A stretch of 57,264 nucleotides of DNA from CALARM01 sp964431735 (GCA_964431735.1 CAYSLJ010000017.1:1-57264); one strand, 5' to 3'. Numbered from the stretch's first letter, positions 25,601 through 34,859 are shown. Notes: generated by a model from the sequence alone, not told the origin. A program made the numbers and translations.

Positions 25601-25708
25601 TTATAATTATAGTTAGTTTCATAACTGATAATCTCTTAATGCGTGATGCGTTATGCGATTACGAATTACACGTTGCGAATTATTTACGATTTAATAAGTT
25701 ATGAAATA
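25601..25708. mobile_element. Second MITE-like element (TTTCATAAC termini), copy A
   Basis: The left arm ends in TTTCATAAC (25617-25625) and the right arm has the complementary GTTATGAAA (25698-25706). A 25-base left arm and a 17-base right arm are identical to those at 33084-33108 and 33202-33218. Between the arms are GTGATGC/GTTATGC/ATTACGA heptamers, different from those in copy B. Confidence 0.6.
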
Positions 25709-25734
25709 AAATACAATAACAATTTTTTACGCCT

Positions 25735-25822
25735 CGCGTCACGCGTCACGCGTCACGAATTATTTAAATATAAAATACAATAAAGATTCCTCGCGTCACG
25801 CGTCACGCGTCACGCGTCACGA
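25735..25822. repeat. Duplicated TCACGCG heptamer arrays
   Basis: CCTCG followed by three near-perfect CGTCACG units (25733-25757), an AT-rich spacer containing AAATACAATAA, then CCTCG with four units (25790-25821). The pair looks like a local duplication with a one-unit difference. It ends 16 bp before the PP2C ATG. Confidence 0.7.
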
Positions 25823-25837
25823 ATATGAGGTTGCCCT

Positions 25838-27142
25838 ATGCTTTTGGGACTTAAAACTGATATCGGTTCTGGAAACAGGGAAAAAGGTAATGAAGATAAC
25901 CTTATTGCTCTTAATCTTCATATAGATAAAGGGCCAGATTGCGGGGAATATCATATTCTACTTCTTGCCGATGGCATGGGAGGGCTTGATAAGGGTGAAA
26001 TGGCCAGTGCCCTTACAATCAGAGGAATTACAAAGCATTTAATAAACAGACTTGTAACTGAAAAAGGAATATTTTCCTCTCATGAAGAACCGGTTGAACC
26101 TGGAATACTGTTAAAAGAAGCTATAGAAATGTCCAATCTTCTTGTTTATAACACAGGAAAAAGAGATAAATGGTCCGGTGAGATGGGGTCGACTATAGTT
26201 GCAGGATTAATAAAAGATGGTAAACTTTTTATAGCTCATGTAGGTGATAGCAGAGCTTATTTAATAAGAAAAGACAGAATAGAAAAACTTACTACAGATC
26301 ATTCTCTTGTACAGGCTCTTTATGAGAGCCATCTGATTAATACATCTCAGTTTTACAGCCATCCTCAAAAAAACATTATAACCAGAGCAATAGGATTTGC
26401 TCCGAAAGTGGAAATTGAAATAAACGAAAAAAGAAAAGGTAAGCCTGTTACACTTCAGGAAAATGATTTTATACTGCTCTGCAGTGATGGATTATCTAAC
26501 GTTCTGGAAGGAGAAACAGATATACTGGGGACTGTGAAAAAACATAGCAATAATCCTCAGCTAATAGTGAATGAACTGATAGAACTTGCAAACTTAAGAG
26601 AAACAGATGATAATGCTACTGTAATATGTGCTTCCATAGAAGCAAAGGATCTGGATTTTTCCCGTGCTATACCGGCTTCTGTGAAAAAAACTGTTTCTAA
26701 AAAAGCAATTCAGAAAAAAGTCCCTACTGTAACGCTGTCACCTCCTGTGATTTTATGTCATTATTGCGGCCATAAAAACTTCCTGGGAGATATGAACTGT
26801 TCTTCCTGCGGAAAACCTCAGATATTTATTTTAAGAAAACCAGAAATAATAATAATTGACGGCCCTGATAAAGGCAAAAGTCTTGTAATGGAACGTGATG
26901 AAATGTATATAGGAAGAGAGGATAATTGTAATGATCTGGTCATACATGAACCTCCTGGAAGAGAGTTTATATCCAGGAAACATCTGAGAATATTTAAATC
27001 CTCTGAAGAATACTGGATAGAAGATCTTATGAGCTCAAATGGTACAAAGATAAGAGGACAGCAGATACGTGGAAAAAAACTAAAACTTATGGATAGAGAG
27101 CTGATTGTTCTCGGTATGAATACACTGGAGTTTAGTATGTAA
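25838..27142 (+). CDS. PP2C-type protein phosphatase with zinc ribbon and FHA domain
   Basis: A 434-residue soluble protein. The PP2C domain (about 1-270) has metal ligands in NREKGNEDN, LLADGMGGLDKGE, a later SDGLSN and TDDNATVI. A double-CxxC ribbon (CHYCGHKNFLGDMNCSSCG, about 306-324) joins it to a C-terminal FHA domain (about 330-434) with the phospho-Thr-binding IGRE, SRKHL and SSNGTKI motifs. It should dephosphorylate Ser/Thr-phosphoproteins and dock on pThr through FHA. Divergent from the zinc-ribbon kinase, the obvious antagonist. PP2C, ribbon and FHA in one chain is uncommon. ATG with GAGG upstream. Confidence 0.93.
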   Translation: MLLGLKTDIGSGNREKGNEDNLIALNLHIDKGPDCGEYHILLLADGMGGLDKGEMASALTIRGITKHLINRLVTEKGIFSSHEEPVEPGILLKEAIEMSNLLVYNTGKRDKWSGEMGSTIVAGLIKDGKLFIAHVGDSRAYLIRKDRIEKLTTDHSLVQALYESHLINTSQFYSHPQKNIITRAIGFAPKVEIEINEKRKGKPVTLQENDFILLCSDGLSNVLEGETDILGTVKKHSNNPQLIVNELIELANLRETDDNATVICASIEAKDLDFSRAIPASVKKTVSKKAIQKKVPTVTLSPPVILCHYCGHKNFLGDMNCSSCGKPQIFILRKPEIIIIDGPDKGKSLVMERDEMYIGREDNCNDLVIHEPPGREFISRKHLRIFKSSEEYWIEDLMSSNGTKIRGQQIRGKKLKLMDRELIVLGMNTLEFSM

Positions 27143-27151
27143 ATGAAATTA

Positions 27152-27182
27152 TCTGTCACGCGTCATGCGTCACGAATTACGA
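27152..27182. repeat. TCACGCG heptamer array
   Basis: GTCACGC/GTCATGC/GTCACGA/ATTACGA units between the PP2C gene and the giant membrane protein; only the right-hand orientation is present. Confidence 0.55.
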
Positions 27183-27196
27183 AAGGATAATTTATT

Positions 27197-30100
27197 ATGA
27201 AAGAAATACTTAACAAAATAAAAGGTTATTTTAATTTTACACAGAGCCTTGTTATTACATATATAATCTATGCATTAAAAACTCTTCTTCTGATTATGAT
27301 ATTTGGAATAGGCGTGGAAACGGTCCTGGACGGGTGGTTCTATAGCAGTTATATTTCGTGGAAGGTGGGTATTACGGCAGCAACTACCATTATGATAATT
27401 GTTATATTCATATTCTGGAAACATACCAGTTTCGCGGAAAAATGGACCATAGCTATTGTATTTCCCATTATATTTTTAATAGCAGGTACTATTATTTATG
27501 GAGTGGAAAATGAAGGAGGCCCTTTTATATTCAGGCAGGGTAACCCCAGACTTATAAGCATACTCTTTTTATTTGTAGCTCTTATAGAAACTATAATGAT
27601 TACAGCAACATATAAAATAAGTGGTATATTTAAAGTATTAATATTAATTATGTTATTTCTTACGATAGCAGGTTTTTCCATACCGATAATCCTGTCTCAG
27701 AATCTTCAACAGGCCCTTCAGGGGCAGGCATCTACATTGCTGGGTTCACTGCCTTTCTTTCTCAGACCGACTTTCCTTGGATTGTTTTTATTTTTTCCGT
27801 TTGTAATATTTATTATTATATGGGAAATAGTAAAAACCGTCAAAGAAGGAGTGAAAATAGACAGAATAAAAATTGTATATCCTCTCATACCTTCATTATT
27901 ATTACTTATAGTAGGAGTCAGAACACTGATCTTCAGTGCCCCTGTTGAAAAGATATTTTCTCCTGAAGACTTTAAAGGTAAAAGAGGCAGAGCCAATATA
28001 GCATGCCATGCTCAGGGAGGACATATCGTAAGTTTTTCAAGCCAGAAAAATTTTTATGATAATGCTGTTTTTAATTTATTAGATGGCGATTTATGGGGAA
28101 AAAACTGGCAATCAGGGGAAAATGCTCCTTTCCCTCATGAAATTATTATAGCTCTTTCTTCTTCCAATATACATAAAGTAGATCAGGTAATAATCTATAA
28201 TTCACCTCAAAATGATAATTCGGCAGTGAAAGATGTAGAGGTTTTTGTATCTCCTGATAAAATGGATAAGTTTATCTCTGTGGGATTATTACGATGCAAA
28301 CAAACATCTTCACCACAGGTTTTGAAATTTAAAAAAGAAGTATCGGTAAAATTTGTTAAACTCAGAATAGGTTCAAACTGGGGCAATCCTACTATGACAT
28401 CAATGAAAGAAGTTGAAATATCAGGTCCGGAGACTCAATCCCTTGATATTAATCCCCTTAAAGGAAATTTAATGAGTGAAAAATCAGGTGTAAGGCCTGT
28501 AAGTTATGCGAAAAATAAAGAAATAATAGAAACCCTTCCTTTCAGGGAAAAGATTTCTAATATGGATGCAACAGCTGCTTTTCAGATTAATCCGGATAAG
28601 CTTCCGGTAGAAATAACCTTCAATTTACCTGAAAGTAAAACCTATATTGTTGATAATTTAAGATTACATTTTTTTCCCTCTGAAAATAAAGCCGGTGCAA
28701 ATATGACAGAAGTGAGAGAGTTTGAAATACTACTTTCCCCTGACAGTCCTGTAGATGGTTTTATCTCAATGGGCCGTTACCTTTGCTCTACAGGTAAATC
28801 AGATCAAGATTTTTCATTTTTACCGCACAAAGCAAAATATGTAAAGTTGAAATTTATGTCAGGCATAGATAAAGATAAAACAGTTGTCATTCAGGATCTG
28901 GAATTATACCAGCCAGTAGTGAAACATAATGATGCGCAGGAAGAAGAGAAATATCAGTCAGGCCTTAAAGGCTTTTATTTTTCCGGTAAAAATTACAGAG
29001 ACTTTTTCAGAGAAAAGGTAGACTTTAACATAGATTTTAACTGGGGTATAAAGAGCCCGATTACAGGTATGGGCAGTAAAGACTATTGTATATACTGGGA
29101 AGGTAAATTATATGTTCAGGAAAACGGATATTATGAAATAGGGGTAAAAGCAGTCAATGGTTTTCAATTATATATAGATAATCAGTGTGTAATGCAGAAA
29201 TGGAATGGAGAAACTTCCACGTCGGATCAATGGATAACAAGTAAATTCAGACTTGTAAAAGGTGCTTATAATATAAAATTAAATTACTATCATCAACAGG
29301 GTGATCAGGGTCTTCTGACACTTGCCTGGAAAAAACCCGGTGACACTGATTTACAGGTGATAGATAGAAAATATCTGGGTCATAAAATAACTGAAACAAA
29401 AGAAATACGAACACCAAGACAGGCAGTTCAGCTTGGCCTGGACTGGCTGGGAGATGATATTTTAGAATGGCAGGATAAAAATAAATGTTATTCCTGTCAT
29501 GCCCAGCCTCATGTAATTCTGGGATTTACTGCAGGAGTTAAAAATGAATATAAATATAATATGAAAGCAGCTATGTCAGTAATGGATATGTTAAAAAGCG
29601 GTATAAATAAAGATGGTTCTCTGGCATTTCCCCTGTCCGAATCACTTACAGCTCTCCAGTTTGTCGCTATTGCTATGGCAAATTATGATAAATATGTAGG
29701 TGATCAGGGAGGAGATGAACTTATGAGAATTTCTAATTTTCTTGTAGCAAAACAAATGCCTGCAGGAAACTGGAAAAATGATAATTCAGAACCTCCTGTA
29801 CAGCAGGGAGATATTATGTGCACTACAAATGCACTCCTGACCCTCCTTCAGGTCTTTAAAAAGACAGGAGATGAGACAGTCAGCCCCAGTATACAGAAAG
29901 CAAGTGCATGGCTTGAAAAAGCAGTCCCTGTTACAACACAGGATATGGCTTTCCAGATAATCGGTTTATCTTCCTACCCTTCCCCTGATGCGAAGCGAAT
30001 CATAGAAAATGATATAAAGAAACTTTATACCATGCAGAATGAAGACGGAGGATGGGGAGAAGGAGAAGGAACAAAGAGCAACTGCTTCTCTACAGGACAG

Positions 30101-32203
30101 GTTGTATATGCTTTAAAACTGGCAGGGGTAAAATTATCCAGTACGAATTTCTCTACAGGTATTAAATATTTAATAGAGAACCAAAATGTATTTGGTTCAT
30201 GGCCATTGGAAAATACACAGTCCAGGCGGCCTTCAGAAATAGGTCCTACTGTATGGGCACTTACGGCTCTGGCCAATACCTACGAGTCTCTTATTATAAG
30301 TATAATAAATCCTGAACATGAACAGACATTTACACCTGAAGATGTGGAAGATGCCTATCCTATAGAAACAAAAATTTACAGTTCTTCTTCTTCAAAAATA
30401 AAACAGGTAGAATTTTTTATAGATGGTAAATCTATAGGTATAGTAGAGAATGCTCCTTATAAGATAAACTGGAAGCCTCTGGGCTATTCCGGTGGAAAAC
30501 ATAATATAATGGTTATAGCACGTGATACTGAAGGTAAAGAAGCTTCTGATATAAAAACAATATTCCTGGATAAATCATTGAAGATAGAATTTGTAAAACC
30601 TGTGGAAAGTAATATTTCTAAACCACAGGTACAGTTAGAGGTAAAAATAGAAAATAAAATTAATTCTCCTGTTACAAAAGTGGAATATTATCTGGATGAT
30701 AAGTTAATACAGGAGGCAAATAAAGCACCTTATGATATTACCTGGAATACGATTGGAGTCCCCAACGGACGTCATGTGTTAAAAGCCAGAGTCTTTAATA
30801 AACTTGGAGATAACTCTACATCAGAAAAAAATATCCTGGTAGACAGAAAACTTGAAATAAAACTGAAAAAGCCAGTCCAGGGTACGATTGTAAGGGATAA
30901 AATAGAATTTTCTTCAAATATATTAAATAATTCCGGTTCTCCTGTAACAAGAGTAGATTATTATCTTGGAGAAAAATTATTAGGTTACTCAAAAGACGGA
31001 AAATCTTATAATTATACCTGGCCTGTTAAAGGAGTTAAAGACGGAGATTATACCATAAAAGCTGTAGTTCATAATGAACTTGGCGAAAGTGTTTCTGTAG
31101 AAAGTAATATCTCCATAGCTCTTTCCCTGCAGATATCTATTCAGAATATTCATGAAGGTGATATCCTTACAGGGAAAAAAGAAGTTAACTGTAAAATAAT
31201 TAATAAGTCACGGGTACCAATTTCAGACGTTGTATATTATCTGGACGATAAAATTATAAGTAAATCCAATAAACCGCCTTATAAAATTATCTGGGATACA
31301 ACTGAATATGCCAGCAGAGATTATACGTTGAAGGTTGTTGCAAATTCTAAGACAGGTGCCAGATCTCATTTCCAGATAAAGATAAAGGTGGAACACCCGA
31401 TTGTAAATTCTTTTTATGCTACCATATTAAACGAAGAAGGAAAATATGTACCGAAGCTTCAGAAAGATAATTTTATCATTGAAGAAGACGGAGTTCAGCA
31501 GAATTCTTTTAACCTTAGCATATGTAATGATGGTAATCCAACGTCTTATGGTGTTATGATAGATACGGGCCAGAAAATGAATGATTATTTCCGGGGAATT
31601 ACACCATCAATACAGAAATTTCTTGGTTCTATAAAACGTGGCAGTGATTCTTCTGTTGTTGTATTTTCAGATTCCGTATTAAAAAAGACAGCTCTTTCTG
31701 GTGATAAAAAGGATGTCCGGCAAATGTTGGCTGATGTTAAACCTTCCGGAGGTTCTGCTATATATGACTCAACAATGGAAACCATAAGGATATTAAGAAA
31801 ATCTGAGAAGAGGAAAGTTATAATATTATTTACGGCAAATATAGATGAGAATATTGAAGGAACAGGGCCGGCCAGTAAATATAAGCTTGAAGATGTATTA
31901 AGAGAATCAAGTAATAATAACTGCCTGATATATATTGTTGCCGTAGGTCCATGGGCAGATCAATATCTCCTTATAGATCTGTGTGACAGTACGGGCGGAA
32001 GATTTTATGCTGCACCGGATACCAAATCTATTGATGATTTACTAAAGATTATAGCCTTTGATCTTACCTATATGTATAATATAACATATAAGTCCTTAAA
32101 CCTGGCAAGAGATGGTAAATGGAGAGAGGTAAAAGTCACAATTAAAGATCAGCCCGGGTATATAATAAATTTCCGTAAAGGTTATTACGGGGCAAAATAT
32201 TAA
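27197..32203 (+). CDS. 1668-residue mosaic membrane protein: 7 TM, two F5/8C-like, PA14, terpene-cyclase-like, Ig-like repeats, VWA
   Basis: Seven hydrophobic segments occupy residues 15-250. Two discoidin (F5/8C)-like sandwiches (about 260-415 and 420-575) follow, then a PA14-like domain (about 588-728) with GYYEIGVKAVNGFQLYID. An alpha/alpha-toroid region like squalene cyclase/prenyltransferase repeats (about 735-1030; repeated QNEDGGWGEGE style) contains one CYSCH (764-768), a CxxCH that could bind haem c. Four Ig-like repeats (about 1035-1405; PYKINWKPLGYSGGKH type) lead to a VWA domain (about 1420-1650) whose MIDAS reads DTGQK instead of DxSxS. Probably a surface adhesion or sensing protein. 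It lies 54 bp after the PP2C gene. Domain limits are approximate and function is unknown. Confidence 0.85.
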   Translation: MKEILNKIKGYFNFTQSLVITYIIYALKTLLLIMIFGIGVETVLDGWFYSSYISWKVGITAATTIMIIVIFIFWKHTSFAEKWTIAIVFPIIFLIAGTIIYGVENEGGPFIFRQGNPRLISILFLFVALIETIMITATYKISGIFKVLILIMLFLTIAGFSIPIILSQNLQQALQGQASTLLGSLPFFLRPTFLGLFLFFPFVIFIIIWEIVKTVKEGVKIDRIKIVYPLIPSLLLLIVGVRTLIFSAPVEKIFSPEDFKGKRGRANIACHAQGGHIVSFSSQKNFYDNAVFNLLDGDLWGKNWQSGENAPFPHEIIIALSSSNIHKVDQVIIYNSPQNDNSAVKDVEVFVSPDKMDKFISVGLLRCKQTSSPQVLKFKKEVSVKFVKLRIGSNWGNPTMTSMKEVEISGPETQSLDINPLKGNLMSEKSGVRPVSYAKNKEIIETLPFREKISNMDATAAFQINPDKLPVEITFNLPESKTYIVDNLRLHFFPSENKAGANMTEVREFEILLSPDSPVDGFISMGRYLCSTGKSDQDFSFLPHKAKYVKLKFMSGIDKDKTVVIQDLELYQPVVKHNDAQEEEKYQSGLKGFYFSGKNYRDFFREKVDFNIDFNWGIKSPITGMGSKDYCIYWEGKLYVQENGYYEIGVKAVNGFQLYIDNQCVMQKWNGETSTSDQWITSKFRLVKGAYNIKLNYYHQQGDQGLLTLAWKKPGDTDLQVIDRKYLGHKITETKEIRTPRQAVQLGLDWLGDDILEWQDKNKCYSCHAQPHVILGFTAGVKNEYKYNMKAAMSVMDMLKSGINKDGSLAFPLSESLTALQFVAIAMANYDKYVGDQGGDELMRISNFLVAKQMPAGNWKNDNSEPPVQQGDIMCTTNALLTLLQVFKKTGDETVSPSIQKASAWLEKAVPVTTQDMAFQIIGLSSYPSPDAKRIIENDIKKLYTMQNEDGGWGEGEGTKSNCFSTGQVVYALKLAGVKLSSTNFSTGIKYLIENQNVFGSWPLENTQSRRPSEIGPTVWALTALANTYESLIISIINPEHEQTFTPEDVEDAYPIETKIYSSSSSKIKQVEFFIDGKSIGIVENAPYKINWKPLGYSGGKHNIMVIARDTEGKEASDIKTIFLDKSLKIEFVKPVESNISKPQVQLEVKIENKINSPVTKVEYYLDDKLIQEANKAPYDITWNTIGVPNGRHVLKARVFNKLGDNSTSEKNILVDRKLEIKLKKPVQGTIVRDKIEFSSNILNNSGSPVTRVDYYLGEKLLGYSKDGKSYNYTWPVKGVKDGDYTIKAVVHNELGESVSVESNISIALSLQISIQNIHEGDILTGKKEVNCKIINKSRVPISDVVYYLDDKIISKSNKPPYKIIWDTTEYASRDYTLKVVANSKTGARSHFQIKIKVEHPIVNSFYATILNEEGKYVPKLQKDNFIIEEDGVQQNSFNLSICNDGNPTSYGVMIDTGQKMNDYFRGITPSIQKFLGSIKRGSDSSVVVFSDSVLKKTALSGDKKDVRQMLADVKPSGGSAIYDSTMETIRILRKSEKRKVIILFTANIDENIEGTGPASKYKLEDVLRESSNNNCLIYIVAVGPWADQYLLIDLCDSTGGRFYAAPDTKSIDDLLKIIAFDLTYMYNITYKSLNLARDGKWREVKVTIKDQPGYIINFRKGYYGAKY

Positions 32204-32240
32204 AACTCGACTCTATTTTTTTACTGGATTTATATTAAAA

Positions 32241-32268
32241 TCGTAACGCGTCACCCGACGCGTTACGA
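32241..32268. terminator. Perfect 12-bp heptamer-derived hairpin between converging genes
   Basis: TCGTAACGCGTC pairs exactly with GACGCGTTACGA around an ACCC loop. It lies 37 bp after the giant-protein stop and faces the FecR gene. There is no clean T-tract, so terminator function is a guess; it is the most perfect example of the inverted heptamer structure. Confidence 0.5.
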
Positions 32269-32311
32269 CCATAACCGGTGGAATACTTAACATTATAAGC
32301 ACTCTAAATTT

Positions 32312-33043
32312 TTAAAATGGTAAACCCGGTATATCCGGGCCAGGTAATTTTTGAATAAAGTAATTTTTTATTTTATTTCTCACCCTTCTTTTTATTTCAT
32401 CCTGCCTCATTTCTATTAGATTAATAAATTTATCCAGGTAATGAAGTTCCCTGTCGGGAGTAACAAATACCGATGTGTTTGCCCCTATAGTATTTAATAT
32501 CCTTTTTCTGTCTTCTGAAGATAATTCTACATCTCCTTCCTGAACACTCAATACAGTAATAGTTTTTTCTGTGTTCTCTTCTTTTCCATTATAATCTTCA
32601 TCAACATAAACATTCATCTGGAACTGTGTGCCTCTTACACTTGCCACAGAGGTAGGTGTTTCAATTTCATAATCCTGTTCTTTACCGGTAATTTTATTCA
32701 CAAAAACTGAAATAGTTCCAATAACAATTTTAAAAATAGAACAATTTTTATTATCTTCCGTTACAAGAGTTTTGAGCTGAAAAGTTGTATTTGCCTGTAT
32801 ATGAATAAGGCTTCCATCGGAGAATTCCAGGTGGGCCAGAGATTCATCACCTGTCCGGACAATATCTCCTGCACCTGTTATTTCACTATTTCCCTCACGA
32901 ACATTTATGACCAGGCTGTTTCTCTGAATGTTCACAGAACCTTTATCATTGAATAAATTACCTTTAAACGCTTCTGCTCCATAAGAAGCATTTATTAAAT
33001 ACAGGAAAAAAAGCAAAGAAATAGATATAATTGATTTTAACAT
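32312..33043 (-). CDS. Exported FecR-domain protein
   Basis: A 243-residue protein with a signal peptide of about 22 residues (hydrophobic core ISISLLFFLYLI, probable cleavage after ASYGA). The FecR domain (about 55-190) is recognised from VRTGDESLAHLEFSDGSLIHIQANTTFQL and the ETPTSVASVRGTQFQM motif. Outside iron uptake such domains occur in periplasmic or surface proteins of unknown role. The ATG at 33043 is chosen because AGAAAGG lies 6 nt upstream and it starts the signal peptide; a frame continuing to 33181 only crosses repeats. It converges on the giant membrane protein, a possible envelope partner. Confidence 0.85.
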   Translation of the reverse strand: MLKSIISISLLFFLYLINASYGAEAFKGNLFNDKGSVNIQRNSLVINVREGNSEITGAGDIVRTGDESLAHLEFSDGSLIHIQANTTFQLKTLVTEDNKNCSIFKIVIGTISVFVNKITGKEQDYEIETPTSVASVRGTQFQMNVYVDEDYNGKEENTEKTITVLSVQEGDVELSSEDRKRILNTIGANTSVFVTPDRELHYLDKFINLIEMRQDEIKRRVRNKIKNYFIQKLPGPDIPGLPF

Positions 33044-33083
33044 GATAATCATCCTTTCTGTCTTATTACTGAAACAGATGAAA

Positions 33084-33218
33084 TTATAATTATAGTTAGT
33101 TTCATAACAGTTTATAATTAAGTAAGGAGTGAAAAGTGAGTGGTGAATAGTGAATAGTTGGTAATGTCCTGTTTTTTTCATTTTTCACTCTGATTAAATT
33201 CTAATAAGTTATGAAATA
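33084..33218. mobile_element. Second MITE-like element (TTTCATAAC termini), copy B
   Basis: The arms are identical to those of copy A (left arm 33084-33108 ending TTTCATAAC, right arm 33202-33218 with GTTATGAAA). The inside differs: GTGAAAA/GTGAGTG/GTGAATA units on the left and TTTTTCACTC on the right. The rest of 33044-33440 is AT-rich with a TATACT at 33288-33293 and a short GTGACGC array at 33379-33402. Confidence 0.6.
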
Positions 33219-33440
33219 CACTATATTATATTACAGAAAATATGCCATAAAAGCAATATTGATCTATTTTATAATTTTATATTATGTTATACTGAGTACG
33301 GTAACAGATGAAATGGTTACGAACTTATCTGGAATGGTAATAATTACATAAACAGATAAATTAGTAACCGAAATTTTGGTCGTGACGCATGATGCGTGAC
33401 GGGAGTAAAACCTCATGTCTACAGAGGTAAGAGTAATTGA

Positions 33441-33812
33441 ATGGTGAGTAAAGTATGGCAATTAAAGGAAGAGATAATTGTGGATATGTTAAGTAATGAC
33501 AATATTAATTTATTTAAAGAGCTTGTAAGTCTTACCTATGGTACAGAGGAAGAAATAGATAGAAGGTCTAAAGAACATAAGTTATACTCTATCATCATAA
33601 TAAAACCTGTGGAACAGGTAAACGATACTATTATAGAACATTATTCCATGGAGCTTAAAGGAATAGGCATAAGTAATTCTACATGGGATGAAACACTCTG
33701 GGCTTTCAGGGCTACCGTAAACGGGACAGCTATACAAAAGATAAAAGAAAAAGGTTTTATTGTTCTCCTGGACAGGAAAATAGAAGTTGTTCCTCTGTCT
33801 TCACCACCATAA
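33441..33812 (+). CDS. Hypothetical protein, 123 aa
   Basis: I do not recognise this protein. It is soluble, with an acidic helical N-terminal half (KELVSLTYGTEEEIDRRSKE) and a C-terminal half predicted to be beta-rich (IIIIKPVEQV, ITWDETLW-like, IVLLDRKIEVV). There is no signal peptide or Cys motif. The ATG has only a weak upstream purine stretch. Its 3' end overlaps the converging glycosyltransferase gene by 12 bp. Codon use looks like that of neighbours, which supports a real gene, but a short orphan frame cannot be verified by eye. Confidence 0.55.
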   Translation: MVSKVWQLKEEIIVDMLSNDNINLFKELVSLTYGTEEEIDRRSKEHKLYSIIIIKPVEQVNDTIIEHYSMELKGIGISNSTWDETLWAFRATVNGTAIQKIKEKGFIVLLDRKIEVVPLSSPP

Positions 33813-34478
33813 TATACTCTTAAATACAAGCCCTACAAATCTCAGGGGATCTTTTATCGGATTCATCTTACTCTTCTCATCTCCATAGATTGTCTTTACC
33901 GGAACTGCACCTATTTTATATCTTCTTCTTCCTGCCCTTATAAGAAGCTCACTTTCCAGATTAAATCTATTGGAAACAAGAGGCATATTCGTTAATACTT
34001 GTTGTTTTATAACCCTGTAACCTGATTGGGTATCCTTTATCCAGGTAAAAGCAAGAATACTTACAATTAGAGAACATGTAAAATTTGTAAAGATCCTGAT
34101 GAGTGGCATACCTGTACCCAGTTTACTTCTTGTTCCTATAATTATATCATAACTCAGAAGAGCTTCAATCAGTGCCGGTATTTCCTCTGGATCATGCTGT
34201 CCGTCGCCATCTATGGTAACTATAGCATCATATTGATTTTCTATAAAATAAGAAAATCCGGTTCTCAGAGCACCGCCTTTACCTTTATTTTTATCATGTC
34301 TTATATACAGGGCATCAGTTTTTTTTACTTCTTCAGAAGTCCTGTCTGTTGAACAATCATCAACTACAAGTACTGTATTTACATGTTTTTTTGTACCTTC
34401 AATTACTTCTCTTATATGCTTTTCTTCATTATAAGCACATATAAGGGCAAGTATTTTTCTGCAATTTTCTCTGTTCAT
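33801..34478 (-). CDS. Family 2 glycosyltransferase (dolichyl-phosphate mannose synthase-like)
   Basis: A 225-residue GT-A enzyme. ALICAYNEEKHIREVI starts the fold, VVDDCSTDRT binds the nucleotide sugar, TIDGDGQHDPEEIP contains the catalytic DGDGQHD metal motif, and TQSGYRVI is the acceptor-side conserved block. The pattern matches the DPM1-like/polyprenyl-phosphate sugar transferase branch; there are no C-terminal membrane helices. It probably transfers a hexose to a lipid phosphate for envelope glycans. The ATG at 34478 begins the conserved region; the frame extending to 34511 is unlikely. The 3' end overlaps the converging hypothetical gene. Confidence 0.9.
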   Translation of the reverse strand: MNRENCRKILALICAYNEEKHIREVIEGTKKHVNTVLVVDDCSTDRTSEEVKKTDALYIRHDKNKGKGGALRTGFSYFIENQYDAIVTIDGDGQHDPEEIPALIEALLSYDIIIGTRSKLGTGMPLIRIFTNFTCSLIVSILAFTWIKDTQSGYRVIKQQVLTNMPLVSNRFNLESELLIRAGRRRYKIGAVPVKTIYGDEKSKMNPIKDPLRFVGLVFKSILWW

Positions 34479-34535
34479 AATCAAACTTTCTATGAATATA
34501 GTTACTATCACTGGTAACTTAATAAAGTCTTTAAA

Positions 34536-34640
34536 TTACTGACCTGAGCATAAGCATTTAATAAGAGTCTTCCTCCCGTCACGCGTTACGCGTTACGCGT
34601 CACGAGAGCAGATATGTATTATTTATGCTCACCACAGTAA
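34536..34640. mobile_element. 105-bp MITE-like element, copy 2
   Basis: Same length and layout as 2671-2775: TTACTGACCTGAGCATAA at the left, TTATGCTCACCACAGTAA at the right, core TCACGCG/TTACGCG/TTACGCG/TCACGAG. The rest of the gap 34479-34859 is AT-rich with no gene. Confidence 0.7.
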
Positions 34641-34739
34641 ATATTTACTTCGAAAAAGAATTATATCATATTTTTTTCTTTGAGTAAATTTTGACTATAG
34701 TTTTTGCCCTTTTTAAGAAATCTGCAAAACTTATAGTTA

Positions 34740-34768
34740 TTGAATAAAGGAAAAATAACTGTTAATAT
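34740..34768 (+). promoter_or_regulatory. Possible promoter for the zinc-ribbon/TPR gene
   Basis: TTGAAT (34740-34745) and TAATAT (34763-34768) are separated by 17 nt. Only moderately close to sigma-70 consensus. Confidence 0.3.
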
Positions 34769-34835
34769 AGAATTAATTAATGGATAATAAAAATCCCTGT
34801 ATTACATCATTACGAATCAGAAAAAGGGGGGATTA

Positions 34836-34852
34836 CCCGGCTATAAACCGGG
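34836..34852 (+). promoter_or_regulatory. Hairpin overlapping the ribosome-binding site
   Basis: CCCGG (34836-34840) can pair with CCGGG (34848-34852) across a 7-nt loop. The GGGA nearest the ATG at 34860 lies in the right arm, so the stem could hide it. A separate GGGGGG at 34826-34831 lies outside the stem but is far from the ATG. Confidence 0.4.
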
Positions 34853-34859
34853 ATAAAAT

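Noticed and set aside
25461..25822. Possible CRISPR array from the dense short repeats
   Set aside because: The unit is 7 bp with no unique spacers of constant length and no cas genes nearby.
29486..29500. Assigning the giant protein as a c-type cytochrome on the basis of CYSCH
   Set aside because: A single CxxCH is weak evidence and no cytochrome maturation genes are visible here; kept only as a question.
33044..33181. Longer FecR protein starting at 33181
   Set aside because: The extension crosses the second repeat element, and the signal peptide with a good ribosome-binding site starts at 33043.
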